From: CAYPTB01 sp964413535
Lineage (GTDB): Bacteria > Planctomycetota > UBA1135 > GCA-002686595
DNA: 64,000 bases
Reading direction: 5' to 3'
NCBI GenBank assembly: GCA_964413535.1
Contig: CAYPTB010000061.1
Location: 1-64,000, forward strand
In this document: piece by piece, positions 9,444-16,876 of the stretch
Position numbering within the stretch: position 1 is the stretch's first letter
Layout of the letters: the number at the start of each line of letters is the position of its first letter
Position numbers and translations under genes: made by a program
The notes under the pieces: model-generated
Told to the model about the DNA's origin: nothing
The model's database searches: none
Seen by the model: only the letters and a program-made list of their open reading frames with translations

Positions 9444-9725
9444 TCAGTCGACGGCTTTGACCGAGATGTCGCCGCGGACGACGAGCTGGCAGCCCAGCCG
9501 GGCGCCTTCCGCGCTCGTGCACATCTCCACCGTCTCGCGCTCGTCGTCCGTGGGCGGATCGACGTTGGGGGCGCCCGCGACGATCACGAGCCGGCAAGTC
9601 CCGCAGCTCCCGACGGTGCACCCGAATGCGTGCGGAGCGTCGTTCTCCTGGCACATGTCCAGGAAGCTCTTTCCAGCAGGGACCTCGAAGGAGCGACCGC
9701 GTTCGACGAAGGTGACGATGGGCAT
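9444..9725 (-). CDS. 2Fe-2S ferredoxin (plant/adrenodoxin fold)
   Basis: A 93-residue electron carrier. Four cysteines fit the [2Fe-2S] ligand spacing: C36, C41 and C44 (C-x4-C-x2-C within FGCTVGSCGTC) and C79 in LGCQL. The acidic segment between (TDDERETVEM) and the beta-grasp spacing match bacterial FDX/adrenodoxin-like proteins of about 90-110 residues. A TATAAA hexamer lies 43 bases upstream of the ATG. It is followed by the dehydratase gene on the same strand, but there is no obvious functional link; the redox partner is unknown. Confidence 0.9.
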   Translation of the reverse strand: MPIVTFVERGRSFEVPAGKSFLDMCQENDAPHAFGCTVGSCGTCRLVIVAGAPNVDPPTDDERETVEMCTSAEGARLGCQLVVRGDISVKAVD

Positions 9726-9768
9726 GGGATGGGAGCGATCGTGTTCGTTCCGCAGGCGGGGCGAGCAC

Positions 9769-9774
9769 TTTATA
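9769..9774 (-). promoter_or_regulatory. Candidate -10 box for the ferredoxin gene
   Basis: TATAAA on the minus strand, 43 bases before the ferredoxin ATG, in a short divergent intergenic region. It is a rare AT-rich hexamer in this sequence. No convincing -35 box at 16-18 bases. Confidence 0.4.
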
Positions 9775-9862
9775 GCGCAGGGCTAGAAGTCGCCAGGGCG
9801 GCGCGGCCCCGACCAGACGCGCAGACGCGCAGGCGCGCGAGTACAGGCCCTCCACGCCGTGG

Positions 9863-9868
9863 TAGGTT
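9863..9868 (+). promoter_or_regulatory. Candidate -10 box, possible leaderless start
   Basis: TAGGTT followed by exactly six bases and then the ATG at 9875. No Shine-Dalgarno sequence is present, so transcription starting about 6-7 bases downstream of the hexamer would give a leaderless message. The same geometry occurs at 56793 (TAGGCT, six bases, GTG). Confidence 0.35.
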
Positions 9869-9874
9869 GTCGCG

Positions 9875-10663
9875 ATGGGCTCCATCTCCGCGGGCGAGCG
9901 CGCGACGCGCGGGGTGCTCCAGGGCGATCCGAACGTCGCGGCCAGCGGACCCCATCCAGGCTACGGGACCGCTACGCGGGTCTGGCTCGTGCGGCACGCG
10001 GAGGTGGACGAGGCCTGGCGCGACATCGCCTACGGAGACCTCGACGTGCCCCTGTCCGACGAGGGGCGAGAGGACTCCCTGCGGCTCGCTCGAGCCTTCG
10101 CCGCGCGTGCCGAACGCCCCGCGCTGGAAGTCTGGAGCTCGCCGCTCTCGCGGGCGCTGTGGCTCGCGCGCCATCTGGCGCAGGAGTGCGGCGCGCCGCT
10201 CGCCGTCGAAGAGGGTCTGCGCGAGCTCCACCGCGGCGCGTGGCAGGGTCGGAGGCGGGACCAGCTCCCGCCCGAGGAGGTCGCCGCCTACTACGCCGAT
10301 CCCTGGGCCGTTGCCGCGCCCGGCGCCGAGACCGACGAGCGGATCCACGCCCGGGCCTGGCCCTTGCTCGAGCGCGCCGTTGGGCGGGTCGCCGGCGGCG
10401 AGCTCGTGATCGTCTCCCACTACAACGTCATCCGCGTCCTCGTGGCGAGCGCGCTCGGCATCGCGCCGCGGAACTCGTTCTCCCTGCGCCTGGATCCCGG
10501 GCGCGCGATCCTACTCGTCGACGGGCGCGCTGCGGCGGACGGGTCGCGCACCGAAGTACCCCCGATCTCGGGGTGGGTGCTGCGGCACTCGAACACCGTG
10601 GACCCCGGCCTTCCCCTCGGGCGGCGCGAGGGGGACATCGTGCGCGGCGGTCGCGAGGGATGA
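9875..10663 (+). CDS. Histidine phosphatase family protein
   Basis: A 262-residue phosphoglycerate-mutase-like phosphatase. The phosphohistidine motif is LVRHAE (R40, H41, E43). A phosphate-binding arginine sits in SSPLSRAL, the catalytic acidic residue in LRELHRGAWQG, and the second histidine in IVSHYNVIRV. The first 34 residues precede the fold and are probably disordered. Substrate cannot be deduced; relatives include cobalamin/alpha-ribazole, sugar and nucleotide phosphatases. The stop overlaps the next start as ATGA, so the protein is made together with a GT4 glycosyltransferase, which favours a role in sugar-phosphate or nucleotide-sugar turnover (inference). A TAGGTT hexamer six bases upstream of the ATG suggests a leaderless transcript. 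Confidence 0.85.
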   Translation: MGSISAGERATRGVLQGDPNVAASGPHPGYGTATRVWLVRHAEVDEAWRDIAYGDLDVPLSDEGREDSLRLARAFAARAERPALEVWSSPLSRALWLARHLAQECGAPLAVEEGLRELHRGAWQGRRRDQLPPEEVAAYYADPWAVAAPGAETDERIHARAWPLLERAVGRVAGGELVIVSHYNVIRVLVASALGIAPRNSFSLRLDPGRAILLVDGRAAADGSRTEVPPISGWVLRHSNTVDPGLPLGRREGDIVRGGREG

Positions 10664-11853
10664 AGAAGCGCAGGATCCTCTTCGTCTGCCCCTTCTTCCC
10701 CTGGCCGCTGACTTCGGGCGGGAAGATACGCACTTTCAATTTGATCCGGGTACTGGGCGGCGACGCGGAGATCCACCTGCGCGCGCTGCGCGAACCGGGC
10801 GTCGGCCGCGAGGGCGAGCGCAAGCTCGCTCCGTTCTGCGCAGACATCGCGACCTTCGAGCGCGACCGTCCGGGCACCGTCATGCGCTGGTCGCGGTCGA
10901 AGCTCGAGCGTTGGTTCCACTCGCCCGCCCTGCGCAAGGCCCTGGCGCAGGACGTCCAGAAAGGCGCGTTCGACCTGATCCACCTCGACGAGCTCCTGCT
11001 CGCCCGCTCCTTGCCGCCTGCGCCGCACGTTCCGGTCGTGCAGCACCACCACAAGCTCGACACGGTGCTCTACGACAGTCTCTCGCACCACCTCGGCGTG
11101 CACCGCCACTTCGACCTGTGGAAGCTGCGCCGGCTCGAATCGGAGTCCGCGCGGCGCTTCAAGTGGCACGTGGTGTGCGGCGAGCACGACGCGGAGATCC
11201 TGCGCGAGCGCTACACGGGGCTCGAGTTCCAGGTCGTTCCGAGCGGGTTCGATCCCGATTACTTCCGCCCGAGCGATCCTCCCGCGGCGCGCACACGCAA
11301 CCGGATCCTGTTCCTCGGAACGCTTTCCTACGGACCCAACGTGGACGCGATCGTGCGCTTCATCCGGATCCTGCCGCGCCTGCGCGAGCGCTTCCCCAAG
11401 GTGGTGTTCGACGTCGTGGGCGGCGACGCGAACCGAGTGATCCATTCGCTGCACGGCAACGGCGTGAACGTGATCGGGAGCGTGCGCGACGTGCGTCCCT
11501 ACCTGGAGGGCGCCGCCCTGCTCGTCGTGCCGCTCTCCATCGGGGGCGGAACGCGGCTCAAGATCGTCGAGGCCCTGGCGATGGGCTGTCCGGTCGTGTC
11601 GACCACGGTCGGGGCCGAGGGGCTCGAGCTCACACCCGGGGTGCACCTTCGCATCGCGAACGGGGAGGACGAGCTCGCCGCCGCCGTCCTCGACGTGCTC
11701 GCCGACCCGGAGGCCGCCCGGTCCATGGCCGAGCGGGGGCGGCTCCAGGTGCACGAGCGCTACACCTGGAAGGTGCTCGCGCGGGGGCTCCTGGACTTCT
11801 GGGAACGGATCGCGGCCGAGGCTCCGGCCGTGGGCGCGCGCAGCCCCTCCTGA
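10660..11853 (+). CDS. GT4 family glycosyltransferase
   Basis: A 397-residue GT-B fold enzyme. The N-terminal Rossmann domain starts with ILFVCPFFPWPLTSGGKIRT, the acceptor-domain glycine-rich loop typical of GT4. The C-terminal domain has ILFLGTLSYGPNVDAI and the donor-binding segment GGGTRLKIVEALAMGCPVVST, with the EX7E-like position occupied by the K-I-V-E pattern. It resembles the sugar transferases found in exopolysaccharide and exosortase-linked loci. It overlaps the upstream phosphatase by four bases (ATGA). It is cytosolic or peripheral to the membrane, transferring a sugar from a nucleotide donor; the exact sugar is unknown. Confidence 0.88.
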   Translation: MKKRRILFVCPFFPWPLTSGGKIRTFNLIRVLGGDAEIHLRALREPGVGREGERKLAPFCADIATFERDRPGTVMRWSRSKLERWFHSPALRKALAQDVQKGAFDLIHLDELLLARSLPPAPHVPVVQHHHKLDTVLYDSLSHHLGVHRHFDLWKLRRLESESARRFKWHVVCGEHDAEILRERYTGLEFQVVPSGFDPDYFRPSDPPAARTRNRILFLGTLSYGPNVDAIVRFIRILPRLRERFPKVVFDVVGGDANRVIHSLHGNGVNVIGSVRDVRPYLEGAALLVVPLSIGGGTRLKIVEALAMGCPVVSTTVGAEGLELTPGVHLRIANGEDELAAAVLDVLADPEAARSMAERGRLQVHERYTWKVLARGLLDFWERIAAEAPAVGARSPS

Positions 11854-11970
11854 GTCGCAGGAAGAGCGCATCGGGGCGAAGGACGAGTCCCTTTCAAGAC
11901 TGCGCCGGAGCGCGGTCGATAGCCCTCGGACGTCACCCCTCGGTCCCAGGCACGACAGCCCCATTCGACA

Positions 11971-12621
11971 ATGACTCCTTCCCCCGCACTCGTCCGCTCG
12001 ACGGCGCTCCTCCTCTTGCTGCTCGGATCCTGTCAGTCGATCTACTACTCGACCATGTCGCGCTTCGGCGTCGACAAGCGCGACATCCTCGTCGATCGAA
12101 CCGAGAAGGCCGGTGAGTCGATGGCCGAGCTCGAGGCACGCATCGGTGAGATGGCCCGGGCGTACCGGGACACCCTCTTGGTCGAGAGCGGCGACCTGCG
12201 CGAATTGCACGCGCACTTCTCGCGCTCCTACGACCGAGCCGAGGACGCGGCCGAAGACTTCCACGAGCGGATCGCGGACATCCAGTCCATCGCCGAGACG
12301 ATGTTCGAGCAGTGGAAGCGGGAGACGGATGAGATCATGGACACCGAGCTGCGCCGGCAGAGTCTCGACAACTTCGGGACGGCGCAGACGTCCTACACGC
12401 GCCTCGTGCGGACGATGCGCAACGCGGAGACGGCCCTGGATCCGCTGCTCACGCGCTTCCACGACCACGTCGTGTTCCTGAAGCTCAACCTGCACCGCAC
12501 GGCGCTCGTCTCGCTCTCGGAGAACCAGGACGCGCTGTTCGCGGAAGCCGCGGGGCTGGGCAAGCTGCTCGGGTCGGCGATCAAGGAGACCCGCGGCTTC
12601 GCCGAGCAGATGGACTACTGA
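11971..12621 (+). CDS. DUF2959 family lipoprotein
   Basis: A 216-residue protein. The signal ends in a clear lipobox (LLLLLLGSCQS, Cys21), followed by YYSTMSRFGVDKRDILVDRTEKA, the hallmark opening of DUF2959 proteins. The rest is almost entirely alpha-helical with long charged heptad-like stretches, probably a periplasmic coiled-coil bundle. The family has no assigned function. There is no convincing ribosome site in front of the ATG. The 3' end overlaps the convergent glycosyltransferase gene by seven bases (12615-12621). Confidence 0.85.
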   Translation: MTPSPALVRSTALLLLLLGSCQSIYYSTMSRFGVDKRDILVDRTEKAGESMAELEARIGEMARAYRDTLLVESGDLRELHAHFSRSYDRAEDAAEDFHERIADIQSIAETMFEQWKRETDEIMDTELRRQSLDNFGTAQTSYTRLVRTMRNAETALDPLLTRFHDHVVFLKLNLHRTALVSLSENQDALFAEAAGLGKLLGSAIKETRGFAEQMDY

Positions 12622-14198
12622 TCCCGGCCGAGCGCCCCGCGCAGACGGCGCAGCCAGCGCCCGGGCCACGCGCGCTCCGTCGAGGGCTCGGCCGGCGCCG
12701 CATCGGAGCTGGGCTCGACCGGCTCCGCATCACGGCCGTGCTCGAGCGGCGCTGCATCAGGCCCGGGCTCGACCGGCGCCGCATCAGGCCCGGGCGCGAG
12801 CGGGTGGACGAGCTCGGGAGCGCGGCCCGTGGATTCGACGACGACCTCCACGTAGGCGCGCTCGAGCTCGAGCATCATCTCGCGCGCGCTGCGCACCGAC
12901 GCCGGGGCGCCCGCCCAGGCCGCGCGGGACCCTGGCTCGCGCGCGAAGCGCGTGAGCGCCGCGACCCACGCGTCCCGGTCGTCGCGCGGCACGACGAGAC
13001 CGGCGCTGCCGTCGCCGGCGACCTCCGCCAGCCCGCCCGCGTCGCTCACCAGCACCGGCAGCCCAGCGGCGCGCGCTTCGCGCACGGACAGGCCGAAGAC
13101 CTCCTGCCAACGCGAGGGGGCCGCGACGCCGTCGAGCCGGGCGAGGATCGCCGCCAGTCCCGCGCGCGGGTAAGGGCCGTGCACGCGCACGCGCGCGTCG
13201 CGCGCGGCGAGCGCGCGCAGCTCGCGCACGTACCCGTCGTCCCCGTGATAGGCCGGCAGATCGCCGTGGATCTCGAGCACGAGCCCGGGAGCATCGGCGG
13301 CGACCAGCGCGCGCGCGAGCTCGAGCACGCCCTTGCTGGGCAGCACGCTGCCCAGCACGCCGAGGCGGATCTCCGCGGCGCTCGCGTGCGGGCTCCCCGG
13401 CGGCGCGCCAGCGTCGGCGCGCAGGCGTTCGACCTCGGCCGCGAGCTCGCGCGCCTCGATCCCGTTGGCGCACACGGAGATCCGCTCCGGCGCAACGCCG
13501 GCCGCGACGTACACGGCGCGCGCCGCGGCCGAGGGCGTGAACAGCCGCGCCGGCAGCGCGAGCATCTCGAGCGCGAAAGCCGTCCGCGCCGCCGCGGCCG
13601 CAGCATCGTCGGCGAGTGGCTCGTCCCGCGGCCCGAGCGCCAACCCCGCCGCCGACGGCATGAGATGCGGCCAGGTCGAGGCCAAGCAACGCCCGCACAC
13701 GTCGCTCTCGGGACGCGCGCAGAGCGCACCGTCGTGGCGCAGCATCTGTCCGCGCGGACACAGGGGCCAGTAGTCGTGCAGCGTCATGACCAGCGGCGCG
13801 CCGACGTCGGAGAGCGCGCGCAGCGCGCCCATCCCGAAACCGGTGAGGTGGTGGACGTGGATCACGTCGCAGGGAGTCTCCGCCGTCCAGGCGTGCACGA
13901 CGTCCTCCGCCCTGGCGTTCACCACCACGCGCGCGAGTCGATCGTGGTCGCCGTACGCGTACGCCATGCGCCGCACGGAAACTCCCTCGACGTCGCCCGT
14001 GCGCGTCGTGAACGGCTCGTCCGCTCCGCTCCTGTCGAGACACAGGACGTGCACGCGATGCCCACGTTCCATCAACTCGCGCGCGAGGTCCTGCGCGTGG
14101 CTCTCGACGCCGCCGACGTCGGGCGCCCAACCGGCGCACAAGAACCCGACGTCGAGCCCCGTCCGCTGCACCTCACGCGCTTCCTGGAGGGAGCCCAT
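12615..14198 (-). CDS. GT4 glycosyltransferase with cysteine cluster and repeat tail
   Basis: A 527-residue GT-B enzyme. The N-terminal domain has FLCAGWAPDVGGVESHAQDLA, the acceptor-side glycine loop, and an insertion after LHDYWPL with four cysteines (CPRGQ ... LCARP ... CGRC), a metal-binding-like cluster also found in the next gene upstream. The C-terminal domain carries LGVLGSVLPSKGVLELARAL and FGLSVREARAAGLPVLVSDAGG, the E-x7-E-type donor site. The last 60 residues are a Pro/Ala/Glu/Asp tail encoded by a 27-base tandem repeat, ending in a basic WLRRLRGALGRDQ. It lies last in a minus-strand run of three glycosyltransferase genes and one sulfatase-like gene; the gap to the previous gene is 61 bases. 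Confidence 0.87.
   Translation of the reverse strand: MGSLQEAREVQRTGLDVGFLCAGWAPDVGGVESHAQDLARELMERGHRVHVLCLDRSGADEPFTTRTGDVEGVSVRRMAYAYGDHDRLARVVVNARAEDVVHAWTAETPCDVIHVHHLTGFGMGALRALSDVGAPLVMTLHDYWPLCPRGQMLRHDGALCARPESDVCGRCLASTWPHLMPSAAGLALGPRDEPLADDAAAAAARTAFALEMLALPARLFTPSAAARAVYVAAGVAPERISVCANGIEARELAAEVERLRADAGAPPGSPHASAAEIRLGVLGSVLPSKGVLELARALVAADAPGLVLEIHGDLPAYHGDDGYVRELRALAARDARVRVHGPYPRAGLAAILARLDGVAAPSRWQEVFGLSVREARAAGLPVLVSDAGGLAEVAGDGSAGLVVPRDDRDAWVAALTRFAREPGSRAAWAGAPASVRSAREMMLELERAYVEVVVESTGRAPELVHPLAPGPDAAPVEPGPDAAPLEHGRDAEPVEPSSDAAPAEPSTERAWPGRWLRRLRGALGRDQ
12687..12794 (-). repeat. 27-base tandem repeat within a glycosyltransferase gene
   Basis: Four imperfect units of 27 bases encode PGPDAAPVE, PGPDAAPLE, HGRDAEPVE and PSSDAAPAE. 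The unit is in frame, so copy number can vary without breaking the gene. It forms a flexible, proline-rich spacer before the basic C-terminus. Confidence 0.8.
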
Positions 14199-14259
14199 CA
14201 GGCAAGCACCGCGATCGCTCGGATCAACCGAGTTCGCGCCTGCGGTCGGCGGTGAGCCT

Positions 14260-15612
14260 TCACGTCCGCACGCCCTTCGCGCTCGTCTCCGAGCTCCGCA
14301 CCTTGGCGTAGATCTCTTCGATCTTGTCGAGGTGCTCGCGCAGCGTGAGCGGGAGATCGTGGTGTCCGGTGCGCTTGATCTTGCGCAACACGACGTCGCG
14401 CATCGCGTCCGCGAGGGCTTCGGCGTCGCCCAAGGGGAAGAGCCGTCCGTGCAGACCTTCCTCGACCACCTCGCGGATGCCGGGGACGTCGCTCGCGAGC
14501 ACCGGAACCTCCGCGGCGCGCGCCTGCAGCACGGTGAGCGGCGCGTTCTCGTCCCACTCCGAGGGGACGATGACGGCGTTGAGCCGCTGGAGCACCTCGC
14601 CGCACTCGAGGGGCGAGAACGGCTCCTCGACCTGGATCCGCGGACCGCGGTCGACGGAGAAGAGCTCCTTCGCGTACTCCCGGTGACGCCCGCCGGTCGG
14701 CCGGCCGTACAGCAAGACCTCCCAGGGCTCGACGGACTCGGGCAACCGGCACTTCATGATCTCGACCGCCTCGAGCAGGGTGATCAGTCCCTTGTGGGGC
14801 GTGAACTGCCCGAGGAACCCGAAGCGGATCGTCGGCGACGCAGGCTCGCGCCGCGCGCGGACGAGCGAGGTCTCGTCGAGCCCGTAGCAGAGCTGCGTCA
14901 TGCGCTCGAGCGGCGCGCCGAGCCCGTGGAACGCCTCGCCGATCACCATGGTCGGTGCGATCAGGTGCCCCACGACGGAGATCGCCTCGCGGACCATGTC
15001 CTCGCGCACGCGCAGGTCCGCGGGCATGACGACCTTCCCGAGGCCCCCCACCGACGCGAGCGCGCGTACCGCCACGCGCTTCGCCGCGATCTCCACCGGC
15101 TTCCCGTCCCAGCGTCCCGGCTCGCGGATGCAACGCGCGCACACCTCGGGCGGGTGCGGTCCGAAGCAGCGCCGCATCTTCCAGTCGAACATCTGACCGC
15201 GATGGCAGGCCAGGCTGTAGTCCGTCAGCGTGACCACCGACGGCACGTTCTCCTCGGCGCAGATGATCGGCATGCGCACCGAGAGTCCCCACAGGAGATA
15301 GGTGAAGTGGACGACGTCCGGCCGGTACTCGCGCAGCACGGAGCGGAAGAGCTCCTCGACGCGCGGGTCCATGAAGCTCTCCGAGAAGGCCTTCTCGCGG
15401 TCGCCTTCGTTGTGCAAGAGGTACACGGGCACGTCGTCCGCTCCGACGGTCTGCTCGAGCGTGTAGCGCGGCTCGATGCCCTCGCGTTCGGGATGCATCA
15501 CGGCGACCTCGAGGCCGCGGCCCCGCAGCCCGCGCACCAGCTCGTGCGTGTAGAACTCGGTGCCCCACTGGCCGCGCGGCGGGAAGCCGTTGGACACGAC
15601 GAGCAGTCTCAC
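14260..15612 (-). CDS. GT4 glycosyltransferase with cysteine cluster
   Basis: A 450-residue GT-B enzyme starting MRLLVVSNGFPPRGQWGTE, with the acceptor-domain loop. After LTDYSLA comes a cysteine cluster (CHRGQ ... RCFGP ... CARC) at the same place as in the downstream neighbour, suggesting a shared subfamily. The C-terminal half shows RFGFLGQFTPHKGL and PLTVLQARAAEVPVLASDVPG; the expected first Glu of the EX7E motif is a Leu/Thr region (NAPLTVLQA), seen also in other GT4 enzymes. Its ATG overlaps the stop of the preceding glycosyltransferase (ATGA at 15612-15609), so the two are translationally coupled. The nucleotide-sugar donor is unknown. Confidence 0.87.
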   Translation of the reverse strand: MRLLVVSNGFPPRGQWGTEFYTHELVRGLRGRGLEVAVMHPEREGIEPRYTLEQTVGADDVPVYLLHNEGDREKAFSESFMDPRVEELFRSVLREYRPDVVHFTYLLWGLSVRMPIICAEENVPSVVTLTDYSLACHRGQMFDWKMRRCFGPHPPEVCARCIREPGRWDGKPVEIAAKRVAVRALASVGGLGKVVMPADLRVREDMVREAISVVGHLIAPTMVIGEAFHGLGAPLERMTQLCYGLDETSLVRARREPASPTIRFGFLGQFTPHKGLITLLEAVEIMKCRLPESVEPWEVLLYGRPTGGRHREYAKELFSVDRGPRIQVEEPFSPLECGEVLQRLNAVIVPSEWDENAPLTVLQARAAEVPVLASDVPGIREVVEEGLHGRLFPLGDAEALADAMRDVVLRKIKRTGHHDLPLTLREHLDKIEEIYAKVRSSETSAKGVRT

Positions 15613-16841
15613 CGCGCCCCCCTGCGTCGCACGAGCGCGAGCTCGCGCTCGATCCCGTCCAGGAAGGGCTCGTGGCCGAAGTCACTCCGGACGCGCTCGC
15701 GCGCGGCGCCGCCGAGCTGGGAGCGCAACCCTTCGTCGCGGAAGAGGCGCTCCAGACCGCGCGCGAGCGCATCCACGTCGCCGGCGGGCACCAGCAGTCC
15801 CTCGCGTCCGTCGCGGACGATCTCCGGCGTCGCCCCCGCGTCGCTGGCGAGGGCCGGCAGCGCGTGGGCCATCGCCTCGAGCGTCGCCAACCCGAACGGC
15901 TCGCCCCACAGACTCGGGAACGCGAAGACGTGCGCCGCGGCGAGCTCTCCCGACAGCTCGTCCTTCGAGAGCATGCCGAGGAAACGCACGCGACCCGAGA
16001 GCGCGGGCGAGCTCGCGAGCTCCTCGAGCTTGCGGCGATAGTCCTTCGGTCCGCTGCCGGCGAGGGCGACCTCGAGGTCGACCCCGCCCTCCGCCGCACG
16101 CGCGCACGCCTCGAGCAGCACGTGCTGACCCTTCCCGCTCCACAGCATCGACGAGGAGATCACGCGCAACGGCTCGCCGGCGGCGCGCGGTCGCGGCGAC
16201 ACGCGCCGAGCGCGCTCGTCCATGTCGGGCCCGAGGCCGTGCGGGAGCACGAGCACGTCGATCGCAGGGATCCCGTCCTCGACGAGGCGCTCGGCCACGA
16301 AGCGGCTCGGCACGCACATCCGGCCCATCCCCACCAGTCCCCGGAACACGCGCCAGGCCCGCGTGAGGGCGGCCAGCCGGAGCGGCTTCTCGTCCGCGCT
16401 CCGATCGCGCCACGCGCTGACCCAGTGGCACAGCGGCCACAGATCCCCCACGTAACCCAGTGTGGGCACTCCCCGGCAGCGGGCCGCCAGGACGGGGGCC
16501 AACGAGGCGAGACCGAGGTTGAAGAAGAACAGCACGTCGGCGCGCGACGTTTCGAGCGCGCGCAGGGTCGCGCTCCAGTTCGCGAGCCTGAGGAAGTGCA
16601 GCCGGAAGCGCTCCGCGTTCGGCGCCTCCTGCGATCGGGCGAAGAGGTCGGCGTCGCCGTCGATCGCGGGCAGGAGCCAGGGCAACACGCCCTCTTCCCC
16701 GCACAGCCCCGTCGCGCGGCCGCACAACACCGTTACCTCGTGGCCGTGCTCGCGCAAGGCGAGGACGGTCTCGCGCGTGAACAGCTCGTAGCCCCCGGCG
16801 ACGAACGGGGGCCAGCGCAGGGTCACCGCCAGCACGCGCAT
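15609..16841 (-). CDS. GT4 family glycosyltransferase
   Basis: A 410-residue GT-B enzyme. MRVLAVTLRWPPFVAGGYE is the classic GT4 N-terminus, with GG in the acceptor loop. The C-terminal domain has RVISSSMLWSGKGQHVLLEA, VALAGSGP and FPSLWGEPFGLATLEAMAHALPALAS, a full E-x7-E donor motif. I use the ATG at 16841. An in-frame GTG at 16880 overlaps the stop of the sulfatase-like gene as GTGA and would add 13 residues, so the true start is open. It is the second gene of the minus-strand surface-glycan operon and is coupled to the next glycosyltransferase by an ATGA overlap. Confidence 0.88.
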   Translation of the reverse strand: MRVLAVTLRWPPFVAGGYELFTRETVLALREHGHEVTVLCGRATGLCGEEGVLPWLLPAIDGDADLFARSQEAPNAERFRLHFLRLANWSATLRALETSRADVLFFFNLGLASLAPVLAARCRGVPTLGYVGDLWPLCHWVSAWRDRSADEKPLRLAALTRAWRVFRGLVGMGRMCVPSRFVAERLVEDGIPAIDVLVLPHGLGPDMDERARRVSPRPRAAGEPLRVISSSMLWSGKGQHVLLEACARAAEGGVDLEVALAGSGPKDYRRKLEELASSPALSGRVRFLGMLSKDELSGELAAAHVFAFPSLWGEPFGLATLEAMAHALPALASDAGATPEIVRDGREGLLVPAGDVDALARGLERLFRDEGLRSQLGGAARERVRSDFGHEPFLDGIERELALVRRRGAR

Positions 16842-16876
16842 GCGCTCCGCGTCGTCCGCGGCCTCCGCGCGCGCGA

